NCBI GenBank assembly: GCA_013696905.1
Contig: JACCXP010000204.1
Location: 1-8,639 of the forward strand
Reading direction: 5' to 3'
DNA length: 8,639 bases
Origin: Thermoleophilaceae bacterium
GTDB lineage: Bacteria > Actinomycetota > Thermoleophilia > Solirubrobacterales > Thermoleophilaceae
Shown: positions 1-5,363 of the stretch, piece after piece
Layout of the letters: each line of letters opens with the position of its first letter
Position numbering within the stretch: the stretch's first letter is position 1
Program-made: the position numbers and the translations under genes
The notes under the pieces: model-generated
What the model saw: the letters and a program-made list of their open reading frames with translations, nothing else
Told to the model about the DNA's origin: nothing
Database searches by the model: none

Positions 1-96
1 CTTGTCGGCCGCGCGCACCGGCCGGCCACCCTCGGCCACGACCTCGAAGGGGGCGGAGTCGATCTCGACGATCGGCTGGTAGAGCGACTGCACCAT
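1..96 (-). CDS. DICT-type sensory domain protein, N-terminal part, cut by the window edge
   Basis: An open frame enters at the left edge and can start at an ATG (94-96), giving 32 residues that begin MVQSLYQPIVEID and end VRAADK with no stop. The sequence is nearly identical to residues 42-74 of the broken plus-strand gene starting at 233. Its wording matches my memory of the DICT sensory domain, found in diguanylate cyclases and two-component or HTH regulators, but no search was possible. The open frame also continues upstream of the ATG, so this start is only a guess, and no strong ribosome binding site precedes it. The rest lies outside the window, so I cannot tell whether this copy is the intact functional gene or another fragment. 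Confidence 0.4.
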   Translation of the reverse strand, partial: MVQSLYQPIVEIDSAPFEVVAEGGRPVRAADK

Positions 97-107
97 TGAC
101 TGCCCGA
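1..107 (-). repeat. Left arm of an inverted repeat (DICT gene fragment)
   Basis: Read on the minus strand, these bases match plus-strand 348-454 over 107 bases with three mismatches. Similarity stops sharply at 107 on the inner side. On the outer side it reaches the window edge, so the true repeat is probably longer. Two mismatches are silent (Ser TCA/TCG, Pro CCC/CCT) and one changes Val to Met. Confidence 0.9.
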
Positions 108-173
108 ACGTACGTCCAGTGCTGCGCTCGACCCGTAAAGGCCACCGCGGTCCGGGCCGATGGACGTTGCACG

Positions 174-191
174 CGCGCCGCTCGCGGCGCG
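174..191. other. GC hairpin between the inverted repeat arms
   Basis: CGCGCCGC, then TC, then GCGGCGCG: a perfect 8-base inverted repeat with a 2-base centre, realistically a 7-base stem with a 4-base loop. No T-run follows on either strand, so it is not a classical intrinsic terminator. It sits about 40 bases upstream of the GTG start at 233. Its role is unknown and it may be chance in such GC-rich DNA. Confidence 0.4.
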
Positions 192-219
192 AACAACGGT
201 TGAGCAGCGCAGCTCGGGC

Positions 220-226
220 AAGGAGG
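220..226 (+). promoter_or_regulatory. Strong Shine-Dalgarno for the broken DICT-like gene
   Basis: AAGGAGG lies 6 bases before the GTG at 233-235, an ideal match and spacing. It fixes the start of the reading frame rather than the CTG/ATG-type starts further upstream. It shows that this was once a translated gene with its own initiation site. Confidence 0.65.
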
Positions 227-232
227 CTCCAG

Positions 233-673
233 GTGAACACCAGGGCAGCGACGGCGGCGCCCCCGAGCGCTTCGGCCGCGCGGATCTCAGGAGCCCCTTC
301 GGCCACCCTGATTGCGGCCCTCGAAGAGGTCGCGCTCGAGCAGGTGCTCGGGCAGTCGATGATGCAGTCGCTCTACCAGCCGATCGTCGAGATCGACTCC
401 GCCCCTTTCGAGGTCGTGGCCGAGGGTGGCCGGCCGGTGCGCGCGGCCGACAAGCGGCTGCTCCTGTCGCTGACGCGCACGATCGAGCGCCAGGCCGGCG
501 GTGTCGGAGAGGGCGCCGTCGTCGTGAGCGCGTTCCAGACCGCGGAGCGCTTCACGGACTAGACCAGGCGCCGCTACGCGGAGCTCGCCCGGCGGTCGGC
601 GTTCGTCGCCGTTCTCGGCATCGGCACGGCGGCCGGCCCGCTGATGGAGAGGGTGCTCCCGCTCCCGATCTAG
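233..673 (+). pseudogene. Broken DICT-like sensory domain gene
   Basis: Starting at GTG 233 behind a perfect Shine-Dalgarno, the frame reads 109 residues to a TAG at 560-562. Residues 1-35 are Ala/Ser-rich and unrecognised. From about residue 40 comes QSLYQPIVEID, then FEVVAEGG, then RAADKRLLLSLTRTIERQ, then VVVSAFQTAERFT. After the TAG the same frame continues as TRRRYAELARRSAFVAVLG, the expected continuation of the domain, until a second TAG at 671-673. The region past about 620 no longer resembles the domain. This pattern of intact start, premature stop and conserved continuation indicates a pseudogene, although a short 109-residue product could still be made. DICT domains are thought to sense signals and sit next to HTH or cyclase domains; none is visible here. 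The family name comes from memory, but the coding pattern is clear. Confidence 0.55.
348..454 (+). repeat. Right arm of an inverted repeat (DICT gene fragment)
   Basis: Plus-strand partner of 1-107, separated from it by 240 bases of unrelated sequence. It lies inside the broken DICT-like gene. The match reaches the window edge in the left arm, so homology beyond 454 cannot be judged here. Confidence 0.9.
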
Positions 674-806
674 CGCGTCCGCTCGTCGGGCTTAACGGCG
701 TCGACCGCTGGATCGGGGGCGTGCACCTGACCGGGCGCGCCGTCCGTTGGCGCTGGGACGAGGGCACCGAGTCGATCGCGCCGGTGACCGCTGACGCCGG
801 AGTGGC
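674..806. other. Unassigned stretch between the broken gene and dut
   Basis: No gene is recognised. One plus-strand frame stays open to a TAG at 808-810, which overlaps the dut stop on the other strand, and reads GLNGVDRWIGG, then VRWRWDEGTESIAPVTADAG. It has no convincing start and sits in a different frame from the DICT-like remnant. It may be the tail of another degraded gene or chance in GC-rich DNA. No T-run terminator is visible after dut. Confidence 0.3.
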
Positions 807-1238
807 CTAGCGGCCGCTCGAGCCGAAGCCACCGGTCCCGCGCGCGGTCTCCTCGAGCACCGACGCCTCGGTGGGCTGCGCCCGGACGAAGGCGACCACG
901 AGCAGCTGCGCGATGCGGTCGCCGACGGCGACGGCGAAGGCCTCGCGCGGGTCGGTGTTCAGCAGCAGGACGCGCAGCTCGCCGCGGTAGCCGGGATCGA
1001 TCAAGCCGGGCGCGTTGACTAGCGCGAGCCCGTGGCGCTCCGCGAGGCCCGAGCGCGGCAGCACGAGGCCGGCGTGACCGGGCGACAGCGCGACGGCGAT
1101 GCCGGTGCCGACGCCGGCCCGCTCGCCCGGCCCGAGCAGGTGCTCCCCATCGGCGTGGAGGTCGAGCGCGGCGTCGTCCGGGTGAGCTCGACTCGGCGCG
1201 CGGGCGGTGTCGCTCAGGCGCGCGAAGCGCAGCGTCAC
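807..1238 (-). CDS. dut: Deoxyuridine 5'-triphosphate nucleotidohydrolase (dUTPase)
   Basis: Cytoplasmic trimeric enzyme that splits dUTP to dUMP and pyrophosphate. It keeps uracil out of DNA and supplies dUMP for dTMP synthesis. The 143-residue length is typical of the trimeric family. All five motifs are visible in order: DAALDLHA (22-29), PRSGLA (61-66), NAPGLIDPGYRGEL (75-88, with D81 as the probable water-activating Asp), GDRIAQLL (107-114) and the flexible P-loop-like tail RGTGGFGSSG (133-142). The GTG start overlaps the hflX stop in the sequence GTGA, so the two genes are translationally coupled; longer upstream starts would run deep into hflX and add only Arg-rich shadow sequence. It is the last gene of the minus-strand array. 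The protein looks complete and functional. Confidence 0.96.
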   Translation of the reverse strand: MTLRFARLSDTARAPSRAHPDDAALDLHADGEHLLGPGERAGVGTGIAVALSPGHAGLVLPRSGLAERHGLALVNAPGLIDPGYRGELRVLLLNTDPREAFAVAVGDRIAQLLVVAFVRAQPTEASVLEETARGTGGFGSSGR

Positions 1239-2566
1239 TCGCCGAGCGGGTCCGGTCCGGCGCCGCCGGCGCCGTTCACCGAGAAGCGCGCGAAGCGCGG
1301 CACCGCGCCGACCGCCACGCGCGCCCTCACGCGCACGCCCTCGGCCGTGTCCTCGCGCTCCACCTCGCCGACGAGCTCGTGCAGCTCGGACAGGCTGCCG
1401 CCGTCGGCGTAGGGAAGCAGCAGGTCCATCGCCTCGAGCGTGCTCTCGAAGCGCCACTCGATCGCCGCGCCGAGGTCGTCGAGGCCCTCGCCGCTCGTCG
1501 CCGAGACGTGAACCGCGTCGGGGTGGCGAAAGGTGAGCTCTCGCCGTCGCTCGCCGTCCAGCAGGTCGATCTTGTTGAGCACGAGCAGGCGCGGGCGCTC
1601 GGAGGCGCCGGTCTCCTCCAGCACGTCGTCGACCGCGCTAAGCATCTCCGCGAGCTCTTCCTCGGGCGCGCTCGCGTCCGCCACGTGCACGATCAGGTCG
1701 GCCCGGAGCGCCTCCTCGAGCGTCGCCGCAAACGCGTCCACGAGCTGGTGCGGCAGCTTGCGGATGAAGCCGACGGTGTCCGTCAGCAGATATGTGCGCC
1801 CGGCGATGTCGAGCGTGCGCGTGGTCGGGTCGAGGGTGTGGAACAGGCGGTCGCGCACGCCCGCGCTCGCGCCGGTGAGCGCGTTCAGGAGCGAAGACTT
1901 GCCGGCGTTCGTGTACCCCGCCAGCGCGATCGTCGGAAGCGCCGCCCGCTCGCGTTCCTGGCGCATGATCGCGCGCGTGGCCTTGGTCTCGTCGAGCCGG
2001 CGCTTGAGCGCCGAGATCCGGTCGCGGGCGAGGCGCCGATCGGTCTCGATCTGCGTCTCGCCGGGGCCCCTCGTCCCGACGCCGCCGCCGAGGCGCTCGA
2101 GGTGGCTCCACAGCCCCCGCATGCGGGCAAGGTTGTACTGAAGCTGCGCGAGCTCGACCTGCAGCTTGCCCTCGGCCGAGTTCGCGTGATCGGCGAAGAT
2201 GTCGAGGATGATCGCCGTGCGGTCGATCACCGGCACCCCCACCTCCTGCTCGAGGTTGCGCTCCTGGCGCGGAAGCAGCTCGTCGTCGCAGGCGACGAGG
2301 TTGGCGTCGGCCGCGCGCACGGCCTCCTTGAGCTCGGCGAGCTTCCCGCGCCCGAAGTAGCGGTCGGGGTCGGGTCGCGCCCGGCGCTGGTGCATCTCGC
2401 CCGCGACGGCGACCCCCGCCGTGCGCAGCAGCTCGCCAAGCTCCGACAGCTCGGCGTCCTCCGGGCCGGCGGCGATCGCGAACGCACGCTGGCGGGCGCG
2501 CGGGTTGTGGACGCCGTCTGCACGCGTCGGCGTCGGCGCGGTGCGGCCGTGTCGGCCTTTGTCCAT
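1235..2566 (-). CDS. hflX: Ribosome-associated GTPase HflX
   Basis: Ribosome-binding GTPase that in other bacteria splits stalled 70S or 100S ribosomes. The 443-residue protein has the N-terminal HflX domain with YFGRGKLAEL (70-79), RTAIILDIFADHA (116-128) and the signature GTRGPGETQIETDRR (164-178). The G domain follows: G1 GYTNAGKSS (217-225), G2 DPTTR (246-250), G3 DTVGF (263-267), G4 NKID (331-334) and G5 SATSGEG (355-361). A short C-terminal domain starts near LPYADGG (385). All nucleotide-binding motifs are intact. I chose the ATG at 2566; an in-frame ATG at 2623 would overlap the upstream gene by 26 bases and add a Pro-rich leader. No Shine-Dalgarno precedes 2566, but a TACACT hexamer lies 7 bases upstream, so translation may start on a leaderless mRNA. 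The stop overlaps the dut start. Confidence 0.96.
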   Translation of the reverse strand: MDKGRHGRTAPTPTRADGVHNPRARQRAFAIAAGPEDAELSELGELLRTAGVAVAGEMHQRRARPDPDRYFGRGKLAELKEAVRAADANLVACDDELLPRQERNLEQEVGVPVIDRTAIILDIFADHANSAEGKLQVELAQLQYNLARMRGLWSHLERLGGGVGTRGPGETQIETDRRLARDRISALKRRLDETKATRAIMRQERERAALPTIALAGYTNAGKSSLLNALTGASAGVRDRLFHTLDPTTRTLDIAGRTYLLTDTVGFIRKLPHQLVDAFAATLEEALRADLIVHVADASAPEEELAEMLSAVDDVLEETGASERPRLLVLNKIDLLDGERRRELTFRHPDAVHVSATSGEGLDDLGAAIEWRFESTLEAMDLLLPYADGGSLSELHELVGEVEREDTAEGVRVRARVAVGAVPRFARFSVNGAGGAGPDPLGE

Positions 2567-2573
2567 TGGCGTC

Positions 2574-2601
2574 AGTGTAGGCCGGGGCGAAGCGCCGTCA
2601 G
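2574..2601 (-). promoter_or_regulatory. Putative promoter of hflX-dut, leaderless
   Basis: On the minus strand TACACT (2579-2574) fits the TANNNT rule of a -10 element and ends 7 bases before the ATG of hflX, placing the transcription start at the ATG itself. A CTGACG (2601-2596), four of six bases matching TTGACA, lies 16 bases further up and overlaps the stop codon of the preceding gene. This would let hflX-dut be expressed apart from the upstream genes. This is a prediction from sequence only. Confidence 0.45.
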
Positions 2602-3317
2602 GCGTCGCCGGGCAACGAGGCACGCTCGACGGGCGGCATCACGCCGGTGGCTGAGAAACGCGCGGGGGCGCGGGCGCCGGGGAGCACGACGACGCCCTCC
2701 TCCGGGTCGCCGATCCAGGACGCGTGGCCGACGGCGTAGCGGTGCGCCGCGAGCGCCGCCGCCGCTGCCTCGATCTCCTCGATCCGCCGGTGCCAGAGGT
2801 CGCCGCCCTCGTCCTCGACGTGGTCGTCGGCGAGCTCCTCGATCCGGCGCAGGATGCCGAGCGGATGACGCCTCGCGGGCATTCGCCGACCCTGAAGGGC
2901 CGCGAACACCGCGTCGACGTTCGTCTCGAGCACCGCCGCCGTGCGAAACGCCGCCTCGGGCACGGGACCGGTGAGCGCGCCCGTGGCACCGGGCCGGCTC
3001 GGGACGAACAGCCCGAGCCCCGACAGCGCATCGAAGAGCCGCCCGGCGGGCTCCGAGACCGGCGCAGGCGCGACGCCGCGCTTGCGCAGCTCCTCGTCGC
3101 AGGCGCGCGCCCGCTGCCCGTTCGCCGATGTGAGCGCGGGCGCCGCGATCGCCACCACCACCGAGTCGAGCAGCGCCAGCTGCGCGCTCACCTGCTCCGC
3201 GGAGCCGGGCTCGTAGAAGGTCGTCGCGAGGCGCACCGGCGGCTCGGCGAGTCGCAGCTCCTGCAACGAGCAGAGCTGCAGGAACCCTCCCGCCGCGGTG
3301 ACTCCGCAGTAATGCAC
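2598..3317 (-). CDS. DUF429-like protein (RNase H-like fold), function unknown
   Basis: A 239-residue protein of unproven function. It resembles DUF429, predicted nucleases of the RNase H/RuvC-like fold: an N-terminal strand YCGVTAAGG (3-11), VVVAIAAP (53-60), CDEELRKRG (73-81), an ET pair (131-132), RRHPLGILRRIEEL (149-162), an Ala-rich helix EIEAAAAALAA (181-191) and GDPEEGVVVLPG (203-214). Where the family, as I remember it, carries Asp in the first strand and in the AIDAP motif, this protein has T7 and A58, so a metal-dependent nuclease role is doubtful. No signal peptide or membrane segment is seen. I chose the GTG at 3317, two bases after the aminotransferase stop; the frame is open further up but only inside the aminotransferase gene. 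A weak GGCGGA may serve as ribosome binding site. The tight spacing implies co-expression with dapF and the aminotransferase. The gene is confident; the family is moderate. Confidence 0.7.
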   Translation of the reverse strand: MHYCGVTAAGGFLQLCSLQELRLAEPPVRLATTFYEPGSAEQVSAQLALLDSVVVAIAAPALTSANGQRARACDEELRKRGVAPAPVSEPAGRLFDALSGLGLFVPSRPGATGALTGPVPEAAFRTAAVLETNVDAVFAALQGRRMPARRHPLGILRRIEELADDHVEDEGGDLWHRRIEEIEAAAAALAAHRYAVGHASWIGDPEEGVVVLPGARAPARFSATGVMPPVERASLPGDA

Positions 3318-3319
3318 GC

Positions 3320-4483
3320 CTATCCGCCGAGACTTGATCGAAGCCGCTCGAGCGCCTCGGTCAGCCGCTCGTCGGGCAGCGTCAACGAGATCCGGAAGAA
3401 GCCCTCGCCGCTCGGCCCGTAGGAGGAGCCCGGCGAGACGACGACACCGGACTCCTCCAGCACGAGCTCGCAGTACGAGGCCGACGTGTGCCCGGCGGGC
3501 ACGGGCGCCCACACGTAGATCGTCCCCAGCGGGCGGGTCACCTCGACGCCGATCGCCTCGAGCGTGTCGCAGACGATGTCACGGCGGCGCTCGTAGACGG
3601 CGCTCATCTCGGCTCCGAAGTCGCCTTCGTCGTCGAGCGCCACGACGGCGGCGAGCTGCACGGCCTCGAACATGCCGGAGTCGATGTTGGTCTTCAGGCG
3701 CCAGTAGGCCTCGACGGCCTGCGCGTTGCCGACGATCGCGCCCGTGCGCCAACCGGTCATGTTCCAGCCCTTCGAGAGCGAGAAGACCTCGACGCCGACC
3801 TCCTTCGCGCCGGCGGTCTCGAGGAAGCTCGGCGCCACGTAGCCGTCGAAGGTGACCTCGGTGTAGGAGGCGTCGTGCACGACGAGCAGGTCGTGGGCGT
3901 GAGCGAACTCGACCGCGTGCTCGAACAGCCCGTTGGGCACGACCGCGCCGGTCGGGTTGTTCGGGTAGTTGAGGAAGAGCAGCCGGGCGCGCCGGCGATC
4001 CTCCGCCGCGATCGCCTCGAGGTCGGGCGCGAAGCCGAGCTCCGGGACGAGCGGGACGAGCACGGGCTCCGCCCCGCTGAGCAGGGGCCCGCCGGTGTAG
4101 GGCGGATAGCCGGGGTCTGACGCGAGCGCCGCGTCGCCGGGATCGAGGAAGGCCAGGTTGAGGTTGAAGACGCACTCCTTGCCGCCGAGCGCCGGCACGA
4201 TCTCCGTGCCCGGGTCGAGCGACACGCCGAAGCGGCGCTCGTAGAAGGCGGCGATCGCCTCGCGGTACTCGGGCCGGCCGCGGTTCGAGGGGTACCGGTG
4301 GGTCGAGGGGTCGCGAGCGGCCGCGGCGAGCGCCTCGATCACGGGCTCGGGCGTCGGCATCTCCGGATCGCCGATCCCGAGCGAGATCACGTCGACTCCC
4401 TGCTCCTTCTTGGCGGCGATCTTGCGCTCGAGCTCCGCGAACAGATACGGCGGGATCGCCTCCAGGCGCCTACTCGGCCTCAT
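3320..4483 (-). CDS. dapL: LL-diaminopimelate aminotransferase (class I/II, PLP-dependent)
   Basis: Probably converts tetrahydrodipicolinate and glutamate directly to LL-diaminopimelate, bypassing acylated intermediates. The 387-residue protein starts RRLEAIPPYLFAELERK and VISLGIGDPEMPTP (32-45), wording typical of the direct DAP aminotransferase group. PLP-fold residues are present: YPNNPTG (173-179), DASY (204-207), the Schiff-base lysine K238 in SLSKGWNMTGWRTG (235-248) with R246 for the phosphate, and R364 in FFRISL for the substrate carboxylate. The ATG start has a strong Shine-Dalgarno inside the end of dapF and overlaps dapF by 14 bases. Being next to dapF, the next enzyme in the pathway, strongly supports the DAP assignment. 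A succinyl-DAP aminotransferase (DapC) or another aminotransferase cannot be excluded from sequence alone. Confidence 0.85.
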   Translation of the reverse strand: MRPSRRLEAIPPYLFAELERKIAAKKEQGVDVISLGIGDPEMPTPEPVIEALAAAARDPSTHRYPSNRGRPEYREAIAAFYERRFGVSLDPGTEIVPALGGKECVFNLNLAFLDPGDAALASDPGYPPYTGGPLLSGAEPVLVPLVPELGFAPDLEAIAAEDRRRARLLFLNYPNNPTGAVVPNGLFEHAVEFAHAHDLLVVHDASYTEVTFDGYVAPSFLETAGAKEVGVEVFSLSKGWNMTGWRTGAIVGNAQAVEAYWRLKTNIDSGMFEAVQLAAVVALDDEGDFGAEMSAVYERRRDIVCDTLEAIGVEVTRPLGTIYVWAPVPAGHTSASYCELVLEESGVVVSPGSSYGPSGEGFFRISLTLPDERLTEALERLRSSLGG

Positions 4484-5318
4484 GCAGCTCCTTCACGAAC
4501 TCGTCGGACAGCGTGGCTCGATAGACCGGCGCGGCCCAGCCGGTGAGGCATATGTGCAGGTCCTCGCCCACGTCCACCTCGAGCTCGCCGCCGTCGAGGT
4601 GCACGGTAACCGGCGAGTCGAGCCCGCGCAGCACGGCGGCGACCGCCGCGCCCGTGGCCCCGGTGCCCGACGAGAGCGTCTCCCCCACGCCGCGCTCGAA
4701 GATGCGGGCGGTGATCTCGGCATCCCCGTCGCGACGCCAGAAGGAGACGTTGGTACGGTTGGGGAACAGTCCGTGCGCCTCGATCGCCGGGCCGTAGGCG
4801 CCGATGTCGAGCTCCTCAAGCGCCGCGCCGTCGAGCTCGATCGCGCACTGCGGGTTCCCCACCTGGACGTGCTGGAAGCTGAAGTCGCGTCCGCCCGCGG
4901 TGAGCGTGCCGGCTCCGTCGTCGGGCCCCGAGGGGAAGTCGGGCGAGCGCAGGCGGGCTCGCCCCTGGTCGACCGTGCAGGTGGTCGGGCCTGTGATGCG
5001 CGGACGGATCTCACCGGCCGCCGTCTCGATCGAGAACACGTCCGAGTCCGCCCAGCCGTGGCGGCGCAGGTACAGGATCGCCTGACGGGCGCCGTTGCCC
5101 GACAGCTCGGCCTCCGAGCCGTCGGGGTTGAAGATCCGCAGCCGCGCGACGAACCCGCGTTGCTCGGGAGCGCCCAGCAGCAGCACGCCGTCGGAGCCGA
5201 CGCCGAAGTGCGGGCTGCAGAGAGCGCGCACGCGCGCGGGGGTCAGCTCGAACGGCAGCTGATCGCGCTCGAGCAGGATGTAGTCGTTGCCGAGCGCCTG
5301 CCACTTCTCGATGTTCAA
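4470..5318 (-). CDS. dapF: Diaminopimelate epimerase homologue with both catalytic Cys replaced by Ser
   Basis: DapF interconverts LL- and meso-diaminopimelate by a two-base mechanism, supplying peptidoglycan and lysine synthesis. The 282-residue protein spans both halves of the fold. Substrate-binding positions known from Haemophilus DapF are present: N11 (GND), N64 in FNPDGS (63-68), N155 in VGNPQC (153-158), N190 in TNVSF, E208-R209 and G218-T219. The two catalytic cysteines are not: the first motif reads ELSGNGAR with S73, the second GETLSSGTG with S217. The usual His of GNPH is Q157. I re-read the codons: both serines are TCG, so a single-base change would not restore Cys. The start is TTG at 5318; an in-frame TAG (5322-5324) lies just upstream and a Shine-Dalgarno is well placed, so TTG is the only good choice. 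It overlaps the aminotransferase gene. The fold is certain; epimerase activity by the classical mechanism is uncertain. Confidence 0.88.
   Translation of the reverse strand: MNIEKWQALGNDYILLERDQLPFELTPARVRALCSPHFGVGSDGVLLLGAPEQRGFVARLRIFNPDGSEAELSGNGARQAILYLRRHGWADSDVFSIETAAGEIRPRITGPTTCTVDQGRARLRSPDFPSGPDDGAGTLTAGGRDFSFQHVQVGNPQCAIELDGAALEELDIGAYGPAIEAHGLFPNRTNVSFWRRDGDAEITARIFERGVGETLSSGTGATGAAVAAVLRGLDSPVTVHLDGGELEVDVGEDLHICLTGWAAPVYRATLSDEFVKELHEAE
4488..4496 (-). promoter_or_regulatory. Shine-Dalgarno of the DAP aminotransferase gene, inside dapF
   Basis: GTGAAGGAG on the minus strand lies 4 bases before the ATG at 4483, within the last codons of dapF. Ribosomes finishing dapF at 4470 can restart here, so epimerase and aminotransferase output is likely coupled. 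Confidence 0.7.
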
Positions 5319-5326
5319 CCGCTATG

Positions 5327-5333
5327 TCCCTTT
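5327..5333 (-). promoter_or_regulatory. Shine-Dalgarno deciding the TTG start of dapF
   Basis: AAAGGGA on the minus strand lies 8 bases before the TTG. Together with the in-frame TAG between it and the start, it supports initiation at this rare codon. Confidence 0.55.
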
Positions 5334-5363
5334 TTAGCCTGCAAACGCGGGCAGACTAGCGAT

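Noticed and set aside
174..191. GC hairpin as an intrinsic terminator
   Set aside because: No T-run follows on either strand and no gene end lies beside it.
1235..2623. hflX start at the upstream ATG 2623
   Set aside because: It would overlap the preceding gene by 26 bases and add a Pro-rich leader not typical of HflX; the ATG at 2566 has the promoter-like hexamer in place.
1379..2974. A 531-codon open frame on the plus strand opposite hflX and the DUF429-like gene
   Set aside because: It is an antisense shadow: high GC removes stop codons, the product is Arg-rich with no recognisable domain, and the opposite strand carries a complete HflX.
2598..3512. Longer version of the DUF429-like gene starting at 3512
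   Set aside because: The extra 65 residues lie wholly inside the aminotransferase gene and are Arg-rich; the GTG at 3317 sits just after the aminotransferase stop.
5319..5363. A promoter or terminator in the miaA-dapF gap, suggested by its AT-rich run
   Set aside because: The A-run is adequately explained by the dapF Shine-Dalgarno; I could not find a paired -35/-10 or a stable stem.
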